NCBI GenBank assembly: GCA_914767715.1
Contig: OU612068.1
Coordinates: 18,910,001 to 18,974,000 of the forward strand
Source: Membranipora membranacea
Taxonomy: Eukaryota; Bryozoa; Gymnolaemata; Cheilostomatida; Membraniporidae
Length of the DNA stretch: 64,000 bases
Reading direction: 5' to 3'
Shown: positions 53,068 through 64,000 of the stretch, piece by piece
Layout of the letters: each line of letters begins with the position of its first letter
How positions within the stretch are numbered: the stretch's first letter is position 1
Program-made: the position numbers and the translations under genes
The notes under the pieces: model-generated
The model's input: only the letters and a program-made list of their open reading frames with translations
Told to the model about the DNA's origin: nothing
Database searches by the model: none

Positions 53068-53830
53068 CTACAAAGAACAATGTCACAGTTATGTCTAGTA
53101 TCTAGCTAACTCAAATATTTTACAAATAAAGAAGCTAGTGGCTACATAAAGGCAAAGCGGCCAATCGTGGTCCATGGACCTACTCAGCATAGGATCTATA
53201 TTTAAAATACCTCCTTTTTTTAAATGTAATCAAACTGTTTGGCTAGTGGAGGGCACAGACTGAAGTCACAGGAGTGCTTATAGATAGTCTTATTTACCAG
53301 TCTCTGTGTTGGTTAGGGACCTCGGACCTCGTCAATGTCCTCATGTATCAGAAAGTGACTAAGCAACCGACAATATTGCTCTATGTACAAGTTTGTCCGT
53401 CAAGATCTCTGTGTACAGAATACGTTGGGTAGGGCTCCTTTTGGTGTAATCCTGAAAAGAGATGAATCAATTCCTTGTTGAAAAGTCTCTTAGAAAAGAA
53501 GAATATCAAAACTTACTAACATCCTCTTGGGTTGAGTTTGACAGAGAGTGGTTGCTTTGAGTTTATGATTGCTACATTTAGTGCCTAAATTTAGGATAAG
53601 ATAAGGAACATATTATGGACTTGTGAGATAACAAAGCTCAAGCAGTCAAGATTGACAGACAAAAAATGCTTTTGATCTAAATATATAGACAGTAGCATTT
53701 GGTGAATTGAGTACTTTTAAGGCTTATTCAATGTTAACAAAGGGCTCAAAAACAGCCTTTATCAGCAAGAGTTATTAAGACTACTATCTAATCTTATGTC
53801 TCCGTTGTGCAGCAGAGAACCACCATCAGT

Positions 53831-53962
53831 CATGGGCCCCTGGGACTTACATGCCTTTTAAGTATTTCCCTATTAAGCCAATTTCCAGTATCAACCACTC
53901 CAAAAACACCTAGGGTGGTTGATATTGGACATCTGCAGGCGTGTAAGTCCCAGTGACCAATG
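53831..53962. mobile_element. 132-base foldback MITE with 8-base target duplication
   Basis: The outer arms ctgggacttacatgcc (53840-53855) and ggcgtgtaagtcccag (53938-53953) and the inner arms around atcaaccac/gtggttgat form a long hairpin. The direct repeat CCATCAGT flanks it at 53823-53830 and 53963-53970. An 8-base duplication fits hAT-type transposition. Confidence 0.85.
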
Positions 53963-54559
53963 CCATCAGTGTAGCTTTTGGAGTTAAGAGAAAACATCAC
54001 CCTTAACCAAATGCTGATGACACACAGAATCGCTCTGTGTCTGACAAGGGATAATTCTGAGCCAATCCACTCAACAGTAGGCCTTCAGTAGGGCTTTTCA
54101 GCGGCGTTATTGGCATGAAACAGTTGTCCTGTTTGAGACTTGCTTGTAGAAGACATGAGATGACACTTAGGCCTATGTTTTGTGCTTGTTGGTTGATAAA
54201 TACAAAACGCATGTAGTGTAGTTATGTTGTCAACTACATTGCAAACAAGGCCATACAGAGCGGGTCAGCACTGAAACCAACATAACACAGGTAGGCCTAG
54301 TCTGTCTGTTCACTGGTCTTACACTTTTATAGACAAAAATATGGCAATGGGATGGAGGGAAAGACTTGTTTTACCGTTCCTTCTACAACTCACTAATATA
54401 ATACCTGCCTGCTAGAACTGGTTGAGACCAACATAGACTGTCCAGTGGCTTTTACTAGCTTATGAGCCTTTGATTGTACCAATGACCAACTCAACTGCTG
54501 TCATATTTCAATCTATCTGCTTTACTTGCTTGAGCTGATCAATTTTTTTTAAATATTCA

Positions 54560-54816
54560 GGGGGGTCTTTCAATTAGAAAGAGTGATCCTTTACTAAAGC
54601 AAGTTATCACTATCACATCACTATCACATCGCTCAAAATTATCACTCACTTGGTGTTTCAATTAGAGAAAATCGCTCCCAAATCGCTCACTCAGAATGTA
54701 TATAGTTCCATAAAGTGACTGAGCAATCTGAAAGCGAGACCCCTAGCAGGTATCGCTCACTCAGTGAGTGAGCGATAATATTGCGATTTTGGCTGTTTCT
54801 AATTGAAAGACCCCCC
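54560..54816. mobile_element. MITE, GGGGGGTC-end family, long copy
   Basis: It starts GGGGGGTCTTTCAATTAGAA and ends TTTCTAATTGAAAGACCCCCC, a near-perfect terminal inverted repeat. It shares gtatatagttccat, tcactcagtgagtgagcgat and gcgattttggctgtttct with the elements at 6404 and 14226. Extra internal blocks make it about 100 bases longer. The flanks show no clear target-site duplication. Confidence 0.8.
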
Positions 54817-55058
54817 AGAGTAAGATTGTTACCTACTACTCTACTACTTACTCACAATCACTGGAGTAAAAAATGAGTTACTGTTTTTTGTTTATAATAT
54901 AACCTGGTCTACAGTTTTTAAACAACCTTTTGTTTTTATCACAAGTTTTGTTATAACCAGCCTCAGGTGGTGATAAACATCATTAACTTAACTATCATAA
55001 TGATCATGAATATGAGAGGACTGGTTGGTGGTTGGGTTGTTGAATTTTACTCACTTCT

Positions 55059-55121
55059 CACTTACTAGCTAGTAAGCAAGGAGTAATTCCTTGCTGGTAA
55101 GTAACTAGTTAGTAATAAGTG
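55059..55121. repeat. Imperfect inverted repeat
   Basis: cacttactagctagtaagcaagga is followed closely by an imperfect complement ending in aataagtg. It forms a hairpin around gagtaattc. It may be a foldback remnant. Confidence 0.55.
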
Positions 55122-56384
55122 ACTACTAGCTAGACAAGACTAGACTAGCTAGAAAGTTTTAGTTGGTGGTCAGTAAAAGTACTGTGTAGCAACTGCAGTG
55201 AAGTACAGTGTTGAATAACAAACATTACCTTTTCTCTAATACATTTTCATGGATCAACTGCACATGAATATGGCTGTTCTTAAATTGTCTTTAGATATTT
55301 TGTATGGGGATGAGCTGATAGTCTTTGTTGAGGTTTTTTGTTACTTTCCTCACCAAATAAAATTCTCTCATCTGGATCGTGACGTCACTTCTGCCAATGA
55401 CCTCCACAAATTATTGCTGGAACAATGAAGTAAAATAATAATGTCAAAGAGTGCATCTTGGGTGATTTGGAGATTGTCTTTCCTTTTTCGCTTGCGGTTT
55501 GCTAAGAAACAGAAGATTGGGCTGCCCCTAAAGAGGGACGCAAGGTGCCCTAATCCTCATACTGAGAATGTGATACATCCTAGAAAACTAGAATGCATCC
55601 TAGAGGTGAGGCCATAGAGGACCTCCTAATCATAAGTGTGCAGCGAGCTGCCAAAACTGAGCTGGCACTAATCGGACATTGGCAGTGACACTTTGATCTT
55701 AGCCAATAGGCCGAGCACTCTGATCTTAGCCATGTTAGTCATGCTTAAACTCAAGGGCAGGTAACTGCTCATTGTCCTTTGGGTTTAGCAGGGAGTTTGC
55801 GACTTGAGTAGGACGGTGTAGAAAGTGTCTTAGATTGTACCGGCTATATCCCGCCCCACTATGAGAGGTAGCCAATGTTTGTCATGAGGTCCTATTCTTA
55901 ATTACTCTGATCTAATTTTGCTGCCGGGTGTGATCAGTCAATTTATCTCGTGGCAGAGACAAATCCAGGCACCAAGTTACAGGTTCAATTAATTGAACAG
56001 GTCTGCATGGGTGGATTCCAGTTCACATTTCATTTCAATAAACGCAATAACCTCATTACAGAGAAAACCAACTTGAAATGACTCCAATATACTTGTGGTG
56101 TGTCATACATGTCGGATATACAGAGGGAGGCAAGTACTGGAGGCTAATCTTTTCGTAGATCCTCTGTCATCATAGCTAAACAAGCTAAACTAAGGAATAA
56201 TGCTTCAGAATCCTCTTCTGGACACACTTCACCAGCAGATATTCAGATGAAAGTAGGGGACAGTCGAGATGAAAATATATCATCCATAGTTTCTTTCACA
56301 TATCATAAAATCGTTTCTCAGTCTTCAGAGTGTAAAAAGGTGCATTCTACGGCAACATATGCGTCAATATTGTGGGTTAAAAAA

Positions 56385-56583
56385 ATTGCAAGTGTTGTCT
56401 CTGTCCGAGGCCGCTGTATTCGGCGCCAAGTTGCTCTCCGTTTGCAGGCAGGTCGGAGCACACCTGGGGCGTCATGTGTCATGAGCAGCAGTAGTCAGTG
56501 GACCGCAGCAGGATTCGAACCCAGGACCTTCAACACTTCCGCGTCAGAGGGCAGGCGCTCTAACCAACTGAGCTACCTCCTAC
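56385..56583 (-). repeat. tRNA-derived SINE
   Basis: On the - strand the head GGAGGTAGCTCAGTTGGTTA contains a good A box and GGGTTCGAATCCTGC is the B box. A body of about 120 bases ends near CGGACAGAGACAACACTTGC and a T-rich tail. The acceptor strands do not pair, so it is not a working tRNA. A diverged relative lies at 41661-41866. Confidence 0.8.
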
Positions 56584-56977
56584 TCCTTGGTGTGTTGTGT
56601 CATATACTTTATATTGCTCTGAAATCTTACATTAATGTAGGAGACTGTTTGTGAGATAACCATGCCCTGGCAATGTGTTTTCATGTGAATTGAGTCAACG
56701 TAAGCCAAAAGCTAAGTTACAGAGTTCATTTCAGAGCCAATGATTTCAGCATGAAAAAATATAAAAATGAAAAATAATCGTGAAGTATTATAGTGTAGGT
56801 TGTAACCAAGCAAAAATACATTTCGTAAAGCCCGCATCTGAATGTCATCAAAAAACATAATTTCTCTTGTTTAAAGCGATGAAATAAGGATCCAAACTGA
56901 GCCTGCAGCACAGAGCCGTATTACAGAACTTGGGAATTGAGGCTTTCCATTCGCAGTAACTTCCCTAGCAACTATGG

Positions 56978-59900
56978 TCACGAGTTTAACAGCTTTGCGA
57001 TGTTTGGTACGGCAACAAGTTTTTCTCTGACTCGACCAAGACAAGCCATTTCACCATGGTCTTCTGTGGCATTCACATACACTAATTCCTGTCAATAACA
57101 TATTTATAACAGTTCAATAAGATATTATCAATTCAACTCTACCCTTATATGTTATTGGTAAGTTATCTGCTGATAAATCAAGGGCAAATAACTCCCAATT
57201 TCTATTGAAAGGCCGTAAGAATCATCTATGGCAAGGATACTGAATAGAAATACACGACTTGGCTATAATTATCGGTACCATATATTTGCACCTTTACCTG
57301 AAAGGTTGAATAAATCTCAAGGTCCAAATGAGCAATCAATTGGGTTTTACAATTCGGAGCCACAATGATGATACAACTCAGTTGATTGCTTATTTAGATA
57401 TCATATATCATTGTAGTGGCATCAAAATCTAAATCTTGGCAATATTACCTTCCCAATATAACAACTCACAAGAAAACATGATTTTGATGCTCTCATTGAA
57501 TAGACCTCCTATTTTTATGGTCCGTAGTAGCTGGTAGTAGCGCTTCATTATCAACCGCTTTCCCAACCAAGTGGGAAATTGGTTGATGAAAAGTTATCCC
57601 GACAACGTTTAAGCGCTTAAACTAGGTCTATGATAAAGAATCAGGTTAAATCAAAATAAACAGAGTCACGAATTAAATAACGATAGTCACCTGAAGGAAG
57701 CCACAAGGAGCACCCCTTGAGAGATCAAATGTGACGTCACCGAGTATTAGACGAGTTTTACCAGACTTCATTATTTGTAGTTTGCCTATTTTACCCTCAG
57801 GAATATCACTCAATGTACATCGAGAAGATAGAGCGTCAGCAAGTTCTGTATCTGCGGATTTTTGCTGGAAAAGAGAGCAAACACTATGCTGTATCACATT
57901 GTAAGCAAATTATTCGTCTCAAAAATAGATTTGGTATACGCAAGGTTTCACGTATTTAGGAAAAAGTCTTACTTTTGATCAATCTCACTTCATAGACCTG
58001 TCCAATATTGTTAAGTTCATAGGGTCAACTATTGGCAAATAATTTAATTTATACTAAGCCAACGAGTAAAAAGATACTATTTGATAACAGCATATTAATT
58101 ATGTTATCAATGATAAATTTGAAAGTGATTGTTGGCGAGCATTCATCATCATTATTTTGATCAATTAACATCATAATCGTCATGTGTGTACAACAAATTT
58201 GGCAAACAGTCAACTATGAGAAGGCAGAATTATCATAACTCATAGTGCTTTATTGTCATCATTATTTGACACTCATCTGATATTTATCTTTAAAACCTAA
58301 TCTCTGCTTATAGGACGGATGGTGAAAGTTTCCTACTTGTGAATCCTGTTGTGGTGGGGGAGGTGCTGATGTACCAGGCTCCTGCTTCACAGGCAGATAC
58401 TTGTTAGGTTTGTCTTCTTCACCAGCGATCAAACCAGGCAAAGTATCCGGTAATTGAACTAGTATAAGCTTCAGAGAATCTGAAAATAAGAAATAACCTT
58501 AACATGGTTAAGTGGTTTTGAGAGCTTTCCATGTCTAATATTAGCTTCGGATAATCTATAAAAATGAAATAACCTAAACATAAGGCCATAATGTAAGAGC
58601 ACTGTTTGGTGGCAACAAGCTAGAGAGCAATCCATTTCTAGTCTATGTGCTCAGAAGCCTGAGAGTGTGAGTTTGTAGAATTAAAAATATAAAACATTCT
58701 TCCAACAATAAAGGGTGTCTGATAATGATATGCCACATACTCCCACCTTCCAATCATCTGAGTAATTAGACTACTATCCGATCTCTAATTTTGCTTCCTA
58801 GTTTGACTAAAATAATACAGGTACCAATGGGTTTAACTTTGGTTTGGGTGGTAGCAGCAAGTAGTGAGACATTGCTATCATGAAAACTTTTTGGCAAATC
58901 TAAATGAATACATCACCTACCTTCTTCATGATTGACCACCTGTGCTGATAAGCTAGGATCTTTGACATCTATATCAGTCTTACTGTCTGGATCCATCTTC
59001 AGCTCTGCTTTTATCACTGCAAGATTATGATGTACATTATTCAATTGTCGCTAAACTATAAAGGAACATGTGATGATTGTTCACAAAAAAAGTCTATGTG
59101 TCTTGTTTGAGTTTTTCAATTGGAACTGACAATAAAATATATTTCGGATGTGAGTATTGCTTATCGTGTTCTGACAATGGCTTGCCGATTTCAGGATGTG
59201 AAAAATTCTCAGTTGCGGTTTTCGTTGCAAAATTTACACTTGTACTCAACCTTTTCAAAAGATAAATGAAGGAATGCAATCTTTTGTTTATCACAACGAG
59301 CTTCAGATGACAAAAACTTACATTTTCATCTCAGCAAATCGATCAAAACACTATAATATGAAGGATCAACTCACTATCTTCATATTTGGATGGATTAAGA
59401 AGAGGTAGAGCTACAGGCTGATTGGTGTACTCTGTCAGATCGTCCTCTTCAGCTGCAGCACCGTCATCAATAAACTAACAATATATACAAGTCAGTAACT
59501 CAAGTTGTTAGCAAGATATGATGTTTTGTACAATGTAATTGTAGACACCTATCAAATGGCATCATAATCACTGTGTTTCTACGATGTCTAGCTGAGCAAA
59601 TTTTGAAGTTGTGCAAATCATGGGAATGCTTCCCAATTCGCACTGACCTCAAAGACTCAGCTTGCACTGAGTCGCTCAAACTCCGGTGAGCCTGCACAGC
59701 GTGGCTATCATCAAAGACTGCAGACCGGGAAATCCGAGTACGATTTCTGACGGCGGCACATGTTTTCGAAGTTTGAGGTCTATGAAAATGGGTGTTTATT
59801 TTGAGGGCAAGTCATGAGGTGACACCTCAGCTTGATCTCGGCCTTGACTTCAAAATCCAAATGAAACATGAAACATTTTTATTGGCTTAGAAATTGTTTC

Positions 59901-61096
59901 TGCTGCCTTACTATCTGAGCTGGCCTAGCCTAACAATGCTAACTCATAACTTACGTCATCTCTCAGTAGCTCATTGTATATTTCCTGAGCCTCCTGCTTT
60001 GTCTGTTTAGCATTAGTGATAGTCACTTTAGTAGATGATCTGACACCACCACCGCCACTACCTCCTCCCCCACCACCCCCTCCATCGCCTCCTCCACTAC
60101 CATATATACTCTCTGTAAATATGCAGAGAACACACTATTACTTTAGTACTAAATATGATCCTGACCAGAAAATAATTTTGTGTCCATAGATTTGACTATG
60201 AAAAATTATTTTTCCTCTCTATTGTATAAAGACGCCTGATTGCTTGACATACCGTACCACATGGTCGTATATGCACACGCTTGACCAGTGAAGAAAGTGG
60301 ATAAATAAAGAAAATACTGTATTTCATTAGGATGATTATTGCTGATCTTTGAATTTGAGAAAACAACAATTCTAGATCATAAATTGATGATGATAAGCAT
60401 TTCTTGAATATTTAATCAATGCACCTGCATCCATAACAAAAGAGGTTCATATATTTTTTCACATTTTACCATAGGAGACAAATAATTAGCTTACCTCTTT
60501 TTATGGTTTTCTCAGTCGGTCCTTGTTCAAATATAGACTGAGATTGTACATAAGTATTTTCTCTGGGGGCCCTTCCGCCACCTCTACCTCCCCTACCAGG
60601 CCTGTCTGGACGATCTGATTTGAATTTCTTTGTCTTTTGTGGGGCAATTTTCAGTTTATCTTCAACAAGTCTAAAAGAAAATAAGTTCTCATTAATAACA
60701 TGAAAAAAATGAAATTGTGCGACTTATTATGCTAGCGCCTAAAACAGACCTCTTAAAATTCAATTGCATCAAGACTTTAGCCAACAATGCTCACTGAAAT
60801 GGTACGCTTTTTTCAATAAATACAAATATTGCAAACTTTACAAAGGGTGAGTTATGGCTAAGATCTACATACTTGTTGCCTGATGGCTTTTCTCGGGGTC
60901 GAACAGGAATATTTGGTTTGAATGTCTTTCGCTGAGTTCCTCCCAGAGTAAGATCTCGGGCCGCCCTCACAGATGGGAGGCGTGTAGACTTGGATACAGG
61001 TGTACCGCCTTTACCAAGTAGACCTCTAGGTAAACTTTCACTGCTGCTGCTAGCCTGTGCCGCATTCTTATCGTCAGATGGGTTGTTAGATGCCAT
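56978..61096 (-). CDS. POLR3D: RNA polymerase III subunit RPC4, complete
   Basis: Exons: 61096-60873, 60670-60495, 60112-59955, 59474-59375, 59016-58921, 58479-58337, 57864-57691 and 57088-56978. Phases agree. The CDS is 1182 nt, or 393 residues; human POLR3D has about 398. RPC4 forms a heterodimer with RPC5 on the Pol III core in the nucleus and helps initiation and termination at tRNA, 5S and similar genes. Family landmarks are RLPSVRAARDLTLGGTQRKT near the N-terminus, a Lys/Arg/Gly-rich linker, SQSIFEQGP, QLPDTLP, and the C-terminal GKIGKLQIMKSGKTRLILGD with FDLSRGAPCGFLQ. Exon 3 encodes a Gly-rich run (about 15 Gly in 20 residues) that I do not recall in the human protein. The start is the first ATG in frame, with no acceptor directly before it. 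Confidence 0.96.
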
Positions 61097-62455
61097 GAGT
61101 GTCTAACAAATAGAACATGCAACTGATGTTATTAGTAATTGCTGTGACCAAACTTCACAATTCCCTACTAAACCTGAAACTGCTCCAAGTTGGCTAACTC
61201 ACTCTAAGCCAGAAAAGAACCTATTGTACTGTTTAATCCTTTGACATTCTTAAATTATATGTTTGTTGAACTGCGAACAAAATGTTAGGCCCCTATGTGC
61301 TACTACGAAGCTGCTAGAATGTTAAGTAGTTTTCTCAATGAACAATCTAGGCCTGAGTAATTCTATAGGTATATGGTGAACCGCAAATTTGCCTAATTTA
61401 TTTCAAGAAAGCTTCTAAGATTATGTGTCAGGACTAATACACAAAACTTCTTTTAGCAGTGTATGGAGTGTATAACGAGATAGAACAAGTTAGAATTAAA
61501 AAAATATTTGGGTGCAGATACACTCCTTCGAACTTGTGTTCCAAAACTGCCCAATTCCATCATCCTAAACTTATCAATGATCCTGAACAATTCTGTGCTA
61601 ACAATCCCCATCTACAAGGTATCTCCCAGGTATCCCAAACACCCAAGACCAACATAACTTAGGTGAACATCCGTCATCTGATTTTTGAATGGCCCTCCTA
61701 TATTGCCCTTGACTGTTTCTTATCCGAAAGGCAGTTCGCTACCAGACTGTTCCTAGGGTCTGAAAGCAGCTAGTGTGTGTGTGTGTACTTTACTTTGACA
61801 ATGGCAGTGTCGACCACTCCCAATTTGTATAGGCAAGCTTCATAATATTTTTATATCATATGGATTTTTGGATTTATTGGACTATCTAAACTCAGGAGTT
61901 CAGTGAGGCAAAGCCTTTGCCTAACTGAACCCCTGCTTATTGCAAGCCAAAGACAGAGGGGCATTCACTTTCCAGTCTCCAAGCCTGGCCAGTTCCTACC
62001 AGACTACAAAGCTTGCCAAGTCAGACTAGGTGGGCTAGGTTCCATCGATTATCAGATTCAGAGCAATTTGTCAGCAATGAACTCCCCCTTATTTTTAGAG
62101 AGTCAGTTTTTGTTGTTGTTGTTGTTCCCAATTAATCCTAACCGCCTAGCCTAATAGGGTGGGCATGCAGGATATATTAACCAGCTGTGGGTTGATGTTC
62201 ATTGTGGTGTGCTGTGGCGGTTGGTGTGCCGATGATGTTTTTATGTTTGATGAAAAGACTTAGAAAATAATAATCCAGAAAAAACACACTAATGTGAAAA
62301 ACTTACAAAATGAAAACATAACGTAAAAACTGCTTGCCGAACACTGCTAGTTGATCGCCACTGGTCAATGGTGTTTCATTTACGGGCTACAGAACATATC
62401 AACAATATAAGTATATAATATAAAGGTATAAGAGGTTAGAAGACGAGAATGTTAG
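61097..62455. other. Upstream region of POLR3D
   Basis: It should contain the POLR3D promoter. I see no coding exon. It holds a short GT run near 61773-61785 and a TTG microsatellite near 62110-62127. Confidence 0.5.
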
Positions 62456-63230
62456 TTAGTTTAGCGTAGGATTTTCAAAGTATAATTTAATCTCACCTCT
62501 GGCCCGATTGAAATAACTGTGTCGCCACTGATTTATGTTTTGTGTCCAACTGATAACTTTACCTCTGGTATTGGGGTGTGCAGTAAACCGAACGTATGTA
62601 TTTAACTTGATGTCATATAGTCCTGCCTCAATCTTACGTAGGAAAAGTATGTCTAGCTCATCCCTCCTGTTTTGAAGAGAGATGATATCATTACGAGACA
62701 TGCAATCAGTCACACTGTCAACTTGTTTTTTCATATGGTAGGTCCACCTTACAGCCCGTCTTTGCACCTTTCAATAGCATTCATCAAACCAACATTATGG
62801 GGTGACCATACTGGTGTAGCATATTCTAAAATTGGGCATACAATTGTTTTAAATGCAATAAGCTTGGTCTTACAAGGGGCCTCGGCTAAGTTGCGTCGGA
62901 TTAAACCAAGAGATCTATTTGCCTTTGCTGTAACGGTTGAAATATGGGTGTTTCACTTTAGATTGGACTGGATATGCACACCTAGGTATTTGAAACAGTC
63001 AAAGGAAGGGTTCATTTCCCAGAGTTATGCAGAGGTTTGGGACAGGTTTTCCTACTTGTACATGTACACACTTTTTAGGATTAAAGGACATTCCTCATTC
63101 ACAAGCCCATCTATAAAGAACATTGACATCTTTTTGAAGCAGAGATTGATCATTAGTAACATCGCATAGCAAGAGCGTATCACCTGCATAAAGGCGACAA
63201 TCTGAATAAGTAATCATTGATTGACCAGCC
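62456..63230 (-). mobile_element. Decayed LINE (CR1/L2/Jockey-like) reverse transcriptase, C-terminal part
   Basis: Read on the - strand, from 63230 downward, fragments give RLYAGDTLLLCDVTNDQS (the catalytic YADD changed to YAGD), MSFNPKKC, FKYLGVHIQSNLK, AKANRSLGLIRRNL and PILEYATPVW. The longest open part is 62456-62767 (QRRAVRWTYHMKK). This is the usual order at the end of the reverse transcriptase of CR1/Jockey-type non-LTR elements. In-frame stops and at least one frameshift break it. The element is 5'-truncated and inactive. Confidence 0.85.
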
Positions 63231-64000
63231 AGTGCACTCCGTCACTCACAGTCACACTCGTGACTCACAGTCACTGTCTGTCAGACTCAGAGCAGGTTAG
63301 CAAGGATTCTGAGAGTTACCACACTCTGCCACATTTATTGACTAATCTAGGACTGAAAAAAACTTTCTCATTGACACTTCAAGGTGATTGTGAGTGACCA
63401 AGTGCTGTGAATTGTAATGTATTTATATTTAGTAAGTATTGAAACAAGGCATGGAAACAAAATGCTTCTCTCCATATCATTATTTGACCTTGACCATGAC
63501 CTGAGCAATAGCAATGTATGACCAATCATAAAAAAGAACACATATCTGTTTGACATCTAAATTTTGATTGGACTGTATTTAACCCAAAAGCATAAAATAT
63601 AGATGGGGGCCTCTCAGGAAGTCAGCCAACATCTCCATATGGAAGGCTATTGAATTGTTATACAATCAATAATGCAGACTATCAGTAACAAACCAGAACC
63701 AAGTGGGTAGGTGGCAGAGAGGAGATAGGTGGCAGTCTGCTTACTAGGGTGAGAGAAACCTACTGCTTGCAGCTCTAATTTCTAAAATAGTGAAAGGAAT
63801 TTCTAAAATAGTGAAAGGTGAGCCTAGTGTTGACACAAAGGTAATATTGTTAATTAATGATCACTATCTGAAATGAATTTAATTCAGTGTAAATGACAGA
63901 AGATCAGATGATGAGCATAAAATCTTAATTAAAGTCCTCTGCATACAACACATACATACATATTCCTAGTATTGATATATGTGTATATATGCATATTAAA
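63231..64000. other. Right end of window, no gene recognised
   Basis: No splice-supported open frame is visible. Short duplications occur, such as two adjacent copies of tttctaaaatagtgaaagg near 63779-63817 and repeated cactcacagtcac near 63240-63275. Confidence 0.5.

Larger units (their letters stand above)
53068..56977. other. Region between CUL1 first coding exon and POLR3D stop
   Basis: It should hold the non-coding first exon and promoter of CUL1 and the 3' UTR of POLR3D. I could not place them with confidence. It is rich in insertions: a hAT-like MITE at 53831, a GGGGGGTC-end MITE at 54560, an inverted repeat at 55059 and a SINE at 56385. Confidence 0.5.

Noticed and set aside
56500-56583. 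tRNA-like sequence that might be a real tRNA gene
   Set aside because: The A and B boxes are good, but the acceptor strands do not pair, the anticodon stem is poor, and a SINE body with a second genomic copy follows.
61903-62154. 83-residue open frame upstream of POLR3D
   Set aside because: It ends in a TTG microsatellite, has no splice or homology support, and lies opposite the POLR3D promoter region.

Overview
The window is an intron-rich, AT-rich animal nuclear genome. It has GT-AG introns of hundreds of bases to a few kb, tRNA-derived SINEs, short foldback DNA elements and a decayed LINE. The genes (receptor guanylyl cyclase, GLI, cullin-1 and the RPC4 subunit of RNA polymerase III) point to a bilaterian-type invertebrate, but I cannot name the phylum from sequence alone.

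Layout, left to right. (1) 558-4329, + strand: the last six exons of a receptor guanylyl cyclase whose 5' part lies left of the window. (2) 371-7602 and 8189-15428: two copies of a 7.2 kb segment in direct tandem, separated by 586 bp. Each copy holds the six 3' exons of the cyclase (+) followed tail-to-tail by the last four exons of a GLI gene (-). (3) 13131-32053, - strand: a complete GLI/Ci transcription-factor gene of 24 exons and 1327 residues. It uses the right-hand copy for its last four exons and carries a tRNA-Arg(CCU) gene in an intron, exactly at the duplication edge. (4) 38255-53067, - strand: a complete cullin-1 gene, 17 coding exons, 775 residues. (5) 56978-61096, - strand: a complete POLR3D (RPC4) gene, 8 coding exons, 393 residues. 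(6) 62456-63230, - strand: a broken LINE reverse transcriptase.

The exon models were built by hand from ORFs, splice sites and phase. In all three complete genes every splice phase agrees and the summed CDS is a multiple of three, which is strong internal support.

The most interesting structure is the tandem duplication of the meeting point of two converging genes. Both full-length genes keep one intact tail. The middle of the array carries an orphan GLI tail (5316-7523) and an orphan cyclase tail (8376-12149), both still open and spliceable. The right breakpoint lies inside the 3' acceptor strand of the tRNA gene. Other notable items are an extra residue in GLI zinc finger 3, a duplicated decoy splice donor in GLI, and several small foldback elements, two with clear target-site duplications. 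GLI, CUL1 and POLR3D are simply neighbours on one strand and I see no sign that they form a functional unit.
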